Assembly: GCF_002024165.1 (NCBI RefSeq)
Contig: NZ_MWQN01000004.1
Location: 434,001-498,000 of the forward strand
DNA: 64,000 nt
Reading direction: 5' to 3'
Source: Embleya scabrispora
Lineage (GTDB): Bacteria; Actinomycetota; Actinomycetes; Streptomycetales; Streptomycetaceae
A program made the position numbers and the translations under genes. Below, piece by piece: positions 50,794-59,097 of this stretch; the first letter of the stretch is position 1; every line of letters starts with the position of its first letter. Below the pieces are notes generated by a model. The model had not been told where the DNA came from. It worked only from the letters and a program-made list of their open reading frames with translations, and searched no databases.

Positions 50794-52197
50794 TCACAGC
50801 TTGAATGCCTTTCGGGGGTTGACCGTGACCAGGTCCACGGCCGTTTCCATTGCCTCGTCCTCGTCCAGACGGTGTTCGGCGACCAGTTCGCCGAGGTAGC
50901 CGCAGTCCAGTCGCCGTGACATGTCGTGGCGGGCGGGGATCGAGCAGAAGGCTCGGGTGTCGTCGACGAAGCCGGACGTCCGGGAGAATCCCGCCGTCTC
51001 GGTGACCGCGCGGCGGAACCGGCGGATGGCGTCGGGGGCGTCGAGGAACCACCACGGGGCGCCGGCGTACACCGAGGGGTAGAAGCCGGCCAGCGGGGCG
51101 ATCTCCCGGGTGAAGACGGTCTCGTCGAGGGTGAACAGGATCAGGTGGAATCCTTCGGCGGTTCCGTACCTGTGCAGGAGCGGACGCAGGGCGTCGGTGA
51201 ACTCGGCGCGCAGCGGGATGTCATGACCGGTGTCGGGGCCGTACCGGTGGTGGGTGGGCTCGTGGTGGTTGCGGCGCACGGACGGGTGCAGGGTCATCAC
51301 GAGGCCGTCGTCGCAGGACATGCGGGCCATCTCCAGGAGCATGTGCCGCCGGAAGGCAACGCCCTCGGCCCGGCTCGCCGTGCCCCGCAGAGCGGCGCGG
51401 TAGATGCGGGCGGCCTCGCCGGGGGTCAGCGGTTCGGTGCCCACGTCGGGGTGGCTGTGGTCGGCGGAGGTGGCGCCGTGCGCGATGAAGTGGCGTCGTC
51501 GGTCCTCCAACGCCCGGATGTAGCCGTCGTAGTCCGAGGTGTCGATGTCCGCGGCCTCGCCCAGGCGCGCCACGGCCGCCGCCCAATCCGCACCGGGTTC
51601 CAGGTAGCGGTCGGGTCGGAACGTGGGCAGGACTCGCGCCGTCCACTCGGGGTCGGCGGCCAGTGCCCGGTGTGCCGCCAGATCGTCCGCGGGGTCGTCG
51701 GTGGTGGCCAGCACCTCGATGCCGAAGCGGCGGAACAGCGCCCGAGGGTGGTACGCCGGGTCGGCCAGCCGCGCGGCGATCGCGTCGTAGATCCGGTCGG
51801 CCGTGGCCGCGGCGGGGCGCTCGGTCACGCCGAAGATCTCGACGAGTTCCGCCTCCATCCAGTAGCGGACGGGGGTGCCCCGGAAGGCGGCCCAGTTCCC
51901 ACACATCGCGCGCCACGCCCGGCGGGCCTGCGCTTCGGGCAACGGCCCCTGTCCCACGCCGAGTTCGTCCAGCGGGACGCCGCAGGCGTGGAGCAGGCGC
52001 GTGACGTAGTGATCGGTGGAGATCAGCAGGCTCGCCGGATCGTTGAACGGCCGGTCGTCGACGAGCAGGCGAGGGTCCACGTGACCGTGCGGCGACAGGA
52101 TCGGCAGGTCGCGGACGGCTTCGTAGAGCCGGCGGGCGACGGCGCGTGCCGGTGCGTCGACGGGCAGGAGCCGGTCGGGATGGAGTGAGGAGGGCAT
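50794..52197 (-). CDS. uxaC: glucuronate (uronate) isomerase UxaC
   Basis: A 467-residue amidohydrolase-fold isomerase, converting D-glucuronate to D-fructuronate (and galacturonate to tagaturonate). The metal motif SPHGHVDPRLLVDDRPF is near residue 35, with RYWMEAELVEIFGV, LATTDDPADDLAAH, HSHPD and LHPSVRRNHHEPTHHRYGPDTGHDIP further on, and the closing CGYLGELVAEHRLDEDEAMETAVDLVTVNPRKAF. Length matches UxaC. An operator-like repeat lies 32-55 bases upstream of its ATG, shared with the larA/uxuB intergenic region. Confidence 0.93.
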   Translation of the reverse strand: MPSSLHPDRLLPVDAPARAVARRLYEAVRDLPILSPHGHVDPRLLVDDRPFNDPASLLISTDHYVTRLLHACGVPLDELGVGQGPLPEAQARRAWRAMCGNWAAFRGTPVRYWMEAELVEIFGVTERPAAATADRIYDAIAARLADPAYHPRALFRRFGIEVLATTDDPADDLAAHRALAADPEWTARVLPTFRPDRYLEPGADWAAAVARLGEAADIDTSDYDGYIRALEDRRRHFIAHGATSADHSHPDVGTEPLTPGEAARIYRAALRGTASRAEGVAFRRHMLLEMARMSCDDGLVMTLHPSVRRNHHEPTHHRYGPDTGHDIPLRAEFTDALRPLLHRYGTAEGFHLILFTLDETVFTREIAPLAGFYPSVYAGAPWWFLDAPDAIRRFRRAVTETAGFSRTSGFVDDTRAFCSIPARHDMSRRLDCGYLGELVAEHRLDEDEAMETAVDLVTVNPRKAFKL

Positions 52198-52228
52198 ACC
52201 CGAATGGTCGTCGGCGGCCGCGGCGCGC

Positions 52229-52252
52229 GGCAATCGGTTGTCATGTGTTGCC
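52229..52252. promoter_or_regulatory. LacI-type operator upstream of uxaC
   Basis: GGCAATCGGTTGTC directly followed by ATGTGTTGCC. It matches, with two C/T differences, the site at 55359-55382. The core resembles a LacI-family palindrome with central CG. It sits between larB (ending 52281) and the uxaC start (52197), so uxaC appears to have its own promoter. Confidence 0.75.
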
Positions 52253-52280
52253 ACGAGGCGGGACTCGTGCCGGCCGACCC

Positions 52281-52970
52281 CTATGTCGCGGCGCCGGCCG
52301 CGGGCGTGAGGGGTGCCGCGATCTGCGCGGCGAGGTGCCCGGCCCCGAAGCCGTTGTCGATGTTGACGACCGCGACCCCGGGGCTGCACGCGTTGAGCAT
52401 CGACAGCAGGGGGGCCAGGCCGCCGAAGGCCGCTCCGTAGCCGACGGAGGTCGGCACCGCGACGACGGGCGCGGCGACCAGCCCCGCCACCACGCTGGGC
52501 AGCGCGCCGTCCATGCCCGCGGCGACCACCACGACCCGGGCGGAACGCAGCAGGTCGAGCATGCCGATCACACGGTGGAGTCCGGCCACGCCCACGTCCA
52601 CGGCCAGCTCGCAGCGCCGGCCCAGGTAGCGGGCGGTCAACTCGGCCTCCAACGCCACCGGGAGATCGGAGGTGCCCGCCGCCAACACGACCACGAGACC
52701 TCCCTCCGGAGCGGGCGGTACGGGCGGCCACACCAGCAGCCGGGCCTGCGACTCGTGCCGGGCGTCGGGCAGTTCGGCGAGCACGGCCCGCGCGTGCTCG
52801 GGGCCGGCGCGGGTGAACAGGGCCGGCGCCCGGCCGTGTTCGCGCAGCTCGGCGGCGATCGCGCCCACCTGCTCCGGGGTCTTGCCCTCGCAGAAGATCG
52901 CCTCCGGATATCCCCTGCGGTCGATCCGCTCGTGGTCCAGACGTGCGAACGATTCGGTCGTGTCAGCCAT
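52281..52970 (-). CDS. larB: nickel pincer cofactor biosynthesis protein LarB
   Basis: LarB carboxylates and hydrolyses nicotinic acid adenine dinucleotide to start the pincer cofactor. The 229-residue protein has the conserved DHERIDRRGYPEAIFCEGKTPEQV segment and a PurE-like domain (VVVLAAGTSDLPVALEAE, GVAGLHRVIGMLDLLRSARVVVVAAGMDGALPSVVAGLVAAPVVAVPTSVGYGAAFGG). Start ATG 52970 overlaps the larE end by eight bases, so larE and larB are co-translated. Length is normal for LarB. Confidence 0.92.
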   Translation of the reverse strand: MADTTESFARLDHERIDRRGYPEAIFCEGKTPEQVGAIAAELREHGRAPALFTRAGPEHARAVLAELPDARHESQARLLVWPPVPPAPEGGLVVVLAAGTSDLPVALEAELTARYLGRRCELAVDVGVAGLHRVIGMLDLLRSARVVVVAAGMDGALPSVVAGLVAAPVVAVPTSVGYGAAFGGLAPLLSMLNACSPGVAVVNIDNGFGAGHLAAQIAAPLTPAAGAAT

Positions 52971-53807
52971 GGCGAACTCCGATCAGGGAAAGTGTGAAGG
53001 CGCCCGATTGCAGGCCCGCGAGATCGACGGCGACCATCCGGAACCCGGCGGCCCGGACCACCGCCAGAGCCGCCTCGCGCAGCTCGCCCGCGAGCGCCCC
53101 GATCTCGGCGACGGGCACCTCGATCCGGGCGACGTCGCCGTGGTGACGGACCCGGCAGTCGCTGAAACCCAGCCCCGCAGCCCCCGTTCCGCCGCCTCGA
53201 CCTGTCCCAGCTTGTCCGGTGTGACCTCGCTGAAGTGCGGGATCCGCGAGGCCAGACAGGGCGCGGCCGGCTTGTCCGCGCACGGCAGGCCCAGCGCGGC
53301 GGCGATCCGGCGCACCGCCGCCTTGTCCAGCCCCGCGTCGGCGAGCGGGCGCGACACCCGGTGGCGCACGGCGGCCTCGGCACCGGGGCGATCCACACGC
53401 ACCACGTCGTCGGCGTTCTCCCCGTAGGCCACGGCCGTCAGGCCGTGCGCCCGGACCACCTCGGCGGAAATGCGGGAGAACAACTCGTCCTTGCAGTGGA
53501 AGCACCGGTCGGGGCCGTTGGCCCGGTACGCCGGCAGGTCGCCCTCCCGGGTGGCCACCTCGACCACGCGCGCCCCGATCGTCGCGGCGACACGCAGGGC
53601 CGCCGTGTGCTCGTCCGCGGCGAGGCTGGGCGAGACGCCGAGCACCGCGACCACGCGGTCGGCGCCCAGCGCTCGCACGGCCAGGGCCAACAGCACGGAG
53701 GAGTCCACTCCCCCGGAGAAGGCCACGCCGAGTCGGCCGGGCGTGTGCAGCAGTGCGCCGACGCGGTCGACGGCCTCGGCGTCGGTGTCGGACAGTCCCG
53801 GGAGCAT
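52963..53807 (-). pseudogene. larE: pincer cofactor sulfur transferase LarE, apparent frameshift
   Basis: LarE is the PP-loop ATPase that sacrifices sulfur to the pincer cofactor. From ATG 53807 the frame has the PP-loop VAFSGGVDSSVLLALAV, DRCFHCKDELFSRI and PAAPCLASRIPHFSEV; the cysteine before LASR is the sulfur donor of the single-cysteine type. Near 53170-53180 the frame breaks; the last 70 residues, LGFSDCRVRHHGDVARIEVPVAEIGALAGEL to SLIGVRHG, are in the next frame. One missing base in the GGGGCTGGG run restores a complete LarE of about 281 residues. If real, the loss of this C-terminal part would hit cofactor synthesis. Confidence 0.82.
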
Positions 53808-53950
53808 GACGTGCTTCTCCTGTTCGCGGTTGGTTCGCCGGTGTTCCGCCGTCGGGTCCGCACCGACGTGTGCGCGGCCACGTCCGCCCCGCGTATGCCC
53901 GCGGCCGGCGCGTCCGCGGCGCATGTCCGCGCCGATGACGACGACTTCGG

Positions 53951-55327
53951 TCAGTCGAGTTCCCAGGCCCGGGCGGTGAGCGCCTCGACCAGTTCGGTGT
54001 CCCCGGCCAGAGCGGGATCGAGGAAGGTCAGCACCGCGTGCACGGCCTCGGCCGGCGATCCGGTGAGCACCGGTGCGGCGCCGTCGCGTACGGGGATCCC
54101 GTTGCTTCCGAGCAGGTGCAGCATCCACGCGGCGAGAACGCGGACCGCGCCGGGCGGCATCGCGCCGGACGCCCGCTCGGCGTAGAGCGTCGGAAGCACG
54201 CGCACCGGGATCTTCTGCGCCCCGTCCTCGGCGATCTTGGCGAGGGTGTGCCGGATGCGCGGATTCGCGAAGCGGTCCGTCAGCGCGTCCCGGTAGGCGG
54301 TCAGCACGGTTTCCGGGAAGTCCAGGTGGGCCGAGGCCTCGTCCCACCATTCGCGCACCCAGACCCGGCAGACCGGATCGGCCACGGCCTCGGCGACGGT
54401 GGCGTGCCCGCGCAGCGGCGCCGCGTACGCCAACAACGAGTGGGCGCCGTTGAGCAGCGACAGTTTGCGTTCCTCGTACGGCGTGACGTCGGCGACGAAG
54501 CGGGCCCCCGCGTCCTCCCAGCGGGGCCGCCCCGCCGGGAACTCGCCGCTGAGCACCCACTCGGTGAACGGCTCGGTGACGACGGGGGCCTCGTCGGCGC
54601 GCCCGGTCGCCTCACGGACGGCGGCCACGTCGTCCGGGGTGGTCCACGGGGTGATCCGGTCGACCATGGTGGCGACGTACGAGGCGTGCGCGGCCGCCTC
54701 GCGCCATGCGGGGCGCCCGATCGTGTCGGCCAGTTCGCCGACCATCCGCGCGGTGACCTCGCCGTTGCCCGGCAGGTTGTCGCAGGGCACGACGGCCACG
54801 GGGCCGCCGCCCGCGCGCCGCCTGGCGGCCAGCCCGGCCAGCAGCCGTGCGGCGACCGTCGACACCGGGGCCGTCGGATCGGCGCGCAGTGCGGCGACGT
54901 CGGCGCTCACATCGGCGCGGCGGGTGTCCAGGCCGCCCCCGGGGGCGCGGGCGTACGCCGCCTCGGTGACCGTCAGGGTGACCACCGCGAGTTCCGGCCG
55001 GCGCCAGTGCTCCAGCCATGCGGCGTGGTCGCCGCCGGGGTGCGCCGAGGTGAGTGAACCGACCACCTCGAGGCGGTCGCGGTCGGGGCCGCGGGTGACC
55101 AACGTGTAGAGCCCGTCCTGGGCGGTCAGCCGCTCGGCGATCGTGGTGCTGCGCCCGGTGAACGCGGCGATCCCCCACCGGTCGGCGTCTCCGGCGTGCT
55201 CCGTGTACCAGGCTTGATGGGCTCGGAAGAAGCCGCCCAGGCCGAGGTGCAGCATGCGCACCGGCGCGGCGGGGCGTGCGTCGACCGCGCGGGACAGCGG
55301 CCGGGTCACGGGTCGGGGGCTTGGCAT
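53951..55327 (-). CDS. mannitol dehydrogenase/fructuronate reductase family protein (UxuB-like)
   Basis: A 458-residue polyol/hexuronate dehydrogenase. The N-terminal Rossmann motif is MLHLGLGGFFRAHQAWYTEHAGD; VVPCDNLPGNGEV and the catalytic ERKLSLLNGAHSLLAYAA (K-x4-N-x2-H) follow. The C-terminal domain has WMLHLLGSNGI. Next to UxaC the most likely reaction is D-fructuronate to D-mannonate (UxuB), rather than mannitol oxidation. It is divergent from larA with a shared operator in the 99-base gap, and lies 143 bases upstream of larE, so larE and larB may follow it in one transcript. Confidence 0.88.
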   Translation of the reverse strand: MPSPRPVTRPLSRAVDARPAAPVRMLHLGLGGFFRAHQAWYTEHAGDADRWGIAAFTGRSTTIAERLTAQDGLYTLVTRGPDRDRLEVVGSLTSAHPGGDHAAWLEHWRRPELAVVTLTVTEAAYARAPGGGLDTRRADVSADVAALRADPTAPVSTVAARLLAGLAARRRAGGGPVAVVPCDNLPGNGEVTARMVGELADTIGRPAWREAAAHASYVATMVDRITPWTTPDDVAAVREATGRADEAPVVTEPFTEWVLSGEFPAGRPRWEDAGARFVADVTPYEERKLSLLNGAHSLLAYAAPLRGHATVAEAVADPVCRVWVREWWDEASAHLDFPETVLTAYRDALTDRFANPRIRHTLAKIAEDGAQKIPVRVLPTLYAERASGAMPPGAVRVLAAWMLHLLGSNGIPVRDGAAPVLTGSPAEAVHAVLTFLDPALAGDTELVEALTARAWELD

Positions 55328-55358
55328 GACGGCATGCTCGCCGCCGCCGACCCGGCGC

Positions 55359-55382
55359 GGCAACCGGTTGCCATGTGTTGCC
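55359..55382. promoter_or_regulatory. LacI-type operator in the uxuB-like/larA divergent promoter
   Basis: GGCAACCGGTTGCC, a perfect 14-base palindrome with central CG typical of LacI-family sites, directly followed by ATGTGTTGCC. It matches the site upstream of uxaC (52229-52252). It is centred between the two divergent start codons (55327 and 55427). Confidence 0.8.
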
Positions 55383-55426
55383 CCGGGCACTTGCACCGGG
55401 TCGGACGCCATGATCCCCTGGCCGCC

Positions 55427-56656
55427 ATGACAGCACAGATCGGTGGGCCGGGCACCGTCCTGGCCGAGGACCGGGTGCGAGCCTTCGTCGCCGAACAACT
55501 GGCCGGCGAGGACCTCGACGGCCGGAGCGTTTGCCTGGTCGTACCCGACGGCACCCGCAGCTGCCCGCTTCCGCTGCTGCTCGCGGCGGTGCACGAGGCA
55601 CTGTACGGCCGGGTCTCCCGGTTGACGGTGCTGGTCGCGTTGGGTACGCACGCGCCGATGGGCGAAGCCGAACTGGCCGCCCACATCCCGCCGTTGCCGG
55701 GCATGACCGTCCTCAACCACGAGTGGTGGGAGCCGTCGACGTTCGCCTCGGTCGGCACGATCGGCGCGGAGCGGGTGGCCGAGTTGTCCGGCGGCCTGCT
55801 GCGCCAAGGGGTCGACGTACGCCTGAACCGGGCCGTCGTGGAGCACGACGTGGCCCTGGTCGTCGGCCCGGTGTTCCCGCACGAGGTGGTCGGCTTCTCG
55901 GGTGGGGACAAGTACTTCTTCCCGGGCGTCGCGGGCGCCGACATCATCGACCTGTCGCACTGGCTCGGGGCCCTGATCACCAGCGCGGAGATCATCGGCA
56001 CGCGCGGCATCACCCCGGTGCGCGCGCTGATCCACGAGGCGGCAGCGCTGATTCCGAGCCGCCGGCGCGCGTTGTGCGTCGTGGTCGAATCCGGCACCGG
56101 GGCACTGCACTCGATGGCGTACGGGACGCCGGAGGCGGCCTGGTCGGCGGCGGCCGACGTGTCCGCGCAGGTCCACGTGCGCTACCTGGACGCCCCCGTG
56201 CGGCGGGTGTTGTCCGTGATCCCGGAGAAGTACGAGGACATCTGGACCGCGGCGAAGGGCTTCTACAAGCTCGAACCGGTCGTCGCGGACGGCGGCGAGG
56301 TCATCCTGTACGCGCCGCACGTGCGGACGATCGCCGCGATGCACCCGGAGATCGAGCGGATCGGCTACCACTGCCGCGACTACTTCACCAAGCAGTGGGA
56401 CCGCTTCAAGCACCTGCACTGGGGCGTCCTGGCGCACTCCACACACCTGCGCGGCGCGGGTACGTACGACGAAGTGCACGGCGAGCGCTGCCGGTTGACC
56501 GTCACCCTCGCGACCGGCATTCCCGAAGACGTCGTCCGCGGCGCGAACCTCGGCCATCTGGACCCCGCCGCCGTGGACTTCGCGGCGTTCGCGGCCGACC
56601 CGGACACCCTCGTCGTGCCGCAGGCCGGCGAGATCCTGCATCGGTTGCGCCCGTGA
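55427..56656 (+). CDS. larA: nickel-dependent 2-hydroxyacid racemase/epimerase (LarA family)
   Basis: A 409-residue LarA (DUF2088) protein. Residues expected to bind the nickel-pincer nucleotide and act in catalysis are visible: H98 (LNHEWW), H152 and K162 in FPHEVVGFSGGDKYFFPG (the lysine holds the cofactor) and H178 (LSHW). LarA enzymes invert the alpha carbon of 2-hydroxyacids such as lactate, malate or gluconate. Here the gene is divergent from a UxuB-like reductase, shares an operator with uxaC and is coupled to larC, so the substrate is more likely a sugar acid (for example mannonate/gluconate) than lactate. This is an inference from context. Confidence 0.9.
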   Translation: MTAQIGGPGTVLAEDRVRAFVAEQLAGEDLDGRSVCLVVPDGTRSCPLPLLLAAVHEALYGRVSRLTVLVALGTHAPMGEAELAAHIPPLPGMTVLNHEWWEPSTFASVGTIGAERVAELSGGLLRQGVDVRLNRAVVEHDVALVVGPVFPHEVVGFSGGDKYFFPGVAGADIIDLSHWLGALITSAEIIGTRGITPVRALIHEAAALIPSRRRALCVVVESGTGALHSMAYGTPEAAWSAAADVSAQVHVRYLDAPVRRVLSVIPEKYEDIWTAAKGFYKLEPVVADGGEVILYAPHVRTIAAMHPEIERIGYHCRDYFTKQWDRFKHLHWGVLAHSTHLRGAGTYDEVHGERCRLTVTLATGIPEDVVRGANLGHLDPAAVDFAAFAADPDTLVVPQAGEILHRLRP

Positions 56657-57876
56657 GGGCCGCGTGGGTCGACGCCTCCGCCGGCATCGCCGGGGACATG
56701 CTGCTCGCCGCCCTCGTCGACGCCGGGGCCGCGTTGGACGCCGTGCGGGCGGCGGTGGAGGCCGTGGTCCCGGGCGAAGTACGCCTGGAGCGGACGCAGG
56801 TCACCCGCGCCGGCATGCGGGCGACGCGGATCGAGGTGACGCCGAGCGCGCACGACCACGCACACCGCACGTGGCGGGAGGTACGGCGCCTGATCGAGCA
56901 GGCGCCCCTGGCCGATCCGGTCCGCACGTCGGCGCTGGCCGCCTTCGCCCGCCTCGCCGTCGCCGAGGCACACGTACACGGCACCTCCCCGGAGGAGGTG
57001 CACTTCCACGAGGTGGGTGCCTGGGACTCCATCGCCGACGTCGTCGGTGTGTGTGCCGCGCTGCACGACCTCACCGTGACCGAACTGACAGCGGGTCCCG
57101 TGGCGTTGGGCTTCGGCCGCGTCACCACCGCGCACGGCGAACTGCCCGTCCCCGCCCCCGCGGTGGCCGAACTCGCGGCCGAATGGCAGGTGTTCGCGGG
57201 CGGCGAGGGCGAACTCGCCACCCCCACGGGCCTGGCACTGCTCACCACGCTGGCCCGCGAGTGCGCGCCTTTGCCGCACCTGCGGCTCGAGCGCACCGGT
57301 GTCGGGGCCGGCGGCCGGGACATCCCCGGACGCCCCAACGTCACCCGCGTCTTCCTCGGCACCCCGGTGCCGGCGACGACCGCGGACGCCGCCGAAGCCG
57401 TCGTCCTGGAAACCAACATCGACGACCTGGACCCGCGCGTGTGGCCCGGCGTCCTCGCCTCGCTCATGGAGGCCGGCGCCTCGGACGCCTGGCTGACCCC
57501 GATCCTGATGAAGAAGGGCCGCCCCGCGCACACGCTCTCCGTCCTGTGCCCACCGCGGGAGGTCGAACCCCTGCGCGACGCGGTCTTCCGCCTCACCACC
57601 ACCCTGGGCGTCCGCGAACGGCCGGTCCGCAAGACCGAGCTGCGACGGGGCTGGACCCTCGTGGACGTCCTCGGCGACCGCCTGCCCGTCAAGGTGGGCC
57701 ACCGCGGCGGCAGAATCCTCCAGGCGACCCCCGAGTTCGCGCCCGCCGCCGCCCTCGCCGCCCGGCTCGGCCTTCCCGTCCACGTCGTCCTCGCCGCCGC
57801 CACCGCCGCCGCCCAGCGGGCGGCCCTGACCACCGGCGCCCCCACCCCGCGCACGCTCACCCCCGAACCCGCCTGA
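56653..57876 (+). CDS. larC: nickel pincer cofactor synthase LarC, single reading frame
   Basis: LarC inserts nickel in the pincer nucleotide in a CTP-dependent reaction. The 407-residue protein starts at GTG 56653, overlapping the larA stop (GTGA). Features: WVDASAGIAGDMLLAALVDAG at the N-terminus, the histidine-rich SAHDHAHRTW and EVHFHEVGAWDSIADVVG metal-binding parts, ETNIDDLDPRVWPGVLASLMEAGASDAWLTPILMKKGRPAH, and the C-terminal VLGDRLPVKVGHRGGRILQATPEF. In Lactiplantibacillus plantarum the gene is split in two frames joined by programmed frameshifting; here it is one continuous frame. Confidence 0.92.
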   Translation: MRAAWVDASAGIAGDMLLAALVDAGAALDAVRAAVEAVVPGEVRLERTQVTRAGMRATRIEVTPSAHDHAHRTWREVRRLIEQAPLADPVRTSALAAFARLAVAEAHVHGTSPEEVHFHEVGAWDSIADVVGVCAALHDLTVTELTAGPVALGFGRVTTAHGELPVPAPAVAELAAEWQVFAGGEGELATPTGLALLTTLARECAPLPHLRLERTGVGAGGRDIPGRPNVTRVFLGTPVPATTADAAEAVVLETNIDDLDPRVWPGVLASLMEAGASDAWLTPILMKKGRPAHTLSVLCPPREVEPLRDAVFRLTTTLGVRERPVRKTELRRGWTLVDVLGDRLPVKVGHRGGRILQATPEFAPAAALAARLGLPVHVVLAAATAAAQRAALTTGAPTPRTLTPEPA

Positions 57877-58026
57877 TCCCGGAGCGCCGCCGCACGGTGG
57901 GTGGCGGCGGCGAAACGGGGTACAGTGCGCTGCCTCCCCATCCCGTGGGCGGCCGCGGCATCGTCCGACCACCGGTGTCGCCGCCCCGGGACCGGGGCCT
58001 TCCCGCGAGAACGGAAGTGAGATCGG

Positions 58027-59073
58027 GTGAGCGAGCGTGACGGCGCACCGACCGCCGCGACCGGTGGGAAGGCGCCGACGATCTACGACGTCGCCCGGGC
58101 CGCGGGAGTGGCCGCGTCCACCGTGTCCCGGGCGTTCGCCAGACCCGGCCGGGTCAACGCGGCGACCGCGGAGCGCATCCGGCGGGTGGCCGCGGAACTC
58201 GGCTACCGGGTCAATCCGTTGGCGTCGGGATTGCCCACCGGCCGCACCTCGATGCTCGCGCTGGTGGTCTCCGACGTGACCAACCCGTTCTACGCCGAGA
58301 TCATCCGGGGAGCCGAGTCCGCCGCCGCCGAGGCCGGCTTCGTGCTCCTGCTGATCGACGCCCAGGAGAGCGACCGGGTGGAACGCGCCAGCCTGGAAAG
58401 GGCGTTGCCCGCCGTCGAGGGGCTCGTCCTGGCGGGTACCCGCCTGTCGGACTCGGCCATCCGGATGACCGCGAAGCAGCGGCCGGTGGTCGTGCTCAAC
58501 CGCGACGTCGCCGACGTGCCCAGCATCACCCTGGACAACCCGCACGGCATGCTCGTGACCGCGGAACACCTGGCCCGGTTGGGCCATCGCACGGTGACCT
58601 ACGTGGCCGGCCCCGAGGCCTCGTGGGCGGACGGGATGCGGTTGCGGAGCCTGCGCGAGGCGGCGACCGGGCTGGGCCTGCGGGTGCAGCGCGTGGGCCC
58701 GTTCGCGCCGACGGTCGCGGGCGGTCGCGAAGCCGCCGACGCGCTCCCCCAGGACCTGCCGACCGCCGTCGTGGCCTACAACGACCAACTGGCGATCGGG
58801 GTCGTGCTCGCCCTCCAGGCGCGCGGCGTGCGGGTTCCCCGGGACGTCAGCGTGGTCGGCTTCGACGACATCTTCCCGACCCGCATCGTGCGGCCCGGGC
58901 TGACCACCGTCGCCGCCCCGCTGCGCGCCCAGGGACGGGCCGCCGTCGACGCGCTGCTGTCCTCGCGCGGCAAACCGGCACCGCGCACCGGCAAGCCCAT
59001 GACCCTGCCGGTCAAGCTGGTCGTCCGCGACTCGACGGCCCGGGCCCGGCGCGGCCCGCGTCGGAGCGGGTAG
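58027..59073 (+). CDS. LacI-family transcriptional regulator
   Basis: A 348-residue LacI/GalR repressor. The DNA-binding domain is residues about 16-70 (TIYDVARAAGVAASTVSRAFARPGRVNAATAERIRRVAAELGYR), with a hinge and a periplasmic-binding-like sensor domain (MLALVVSDVTNPFYAEIIRGAESAA, TAVVAYNDQLAIGVVLALQ, DVSVVGFDDIFPTRIVRPGLTTVA). It lies 150 bases after larC on the same strand. Two GGCAAYCGGTTGYC sites, upstream of uxaC and larA/uxuB-like, are likely its targets. The ligand is probably a uronate or aldonate. Confidence 0.92.
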   Translation: MSERDGAPTAATGGKAPTIYDVARAAGVAASTVSRAFARPGRVNAATAERIRRVAAELGYRVNPLASGLPTGRTSMLALVVSDVTNPFYAEIIRGAESAAAEAGFVLLLIDAQESDRVERASLERALPAVEGLVLAGTRLSDSAIRMTAKQRPVVVLNRDVADVPSITLDNPHGMLVTAEHLARLGHRTVTYVAGPEASWADGMRLRSLREAATGLGLRVQRVGPFAPTVAGGREAADALPQDLPTAVVAYNDQLAIGVVLALQARGVRVPRDVSVVGFDDIFPTRIVRPGLTTVAAPLRAQGRAAVDALLSSRGKPAPRTGKPMTLPVKLVVRDSTARARRGPRRSG

Positions 59074-59097
59074 AGCGGTACGCGGTCCCGGAGTCGG

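Noticed and set aside
57885-57909. CGCCGCC/GGCGGCG hairpin after larC as a terminator.
   Set aside because: Only seven pairs of low-complexity GCC/GGC sequence with a loop of 11 bases; such pairs occur by chance in this composition.
57903-57929. Second SigB-like match (GGGT-N15-GGGTAC) before the LacI gene.
   Set aside because: Same loose consensus; no support from other features and expected by chance.
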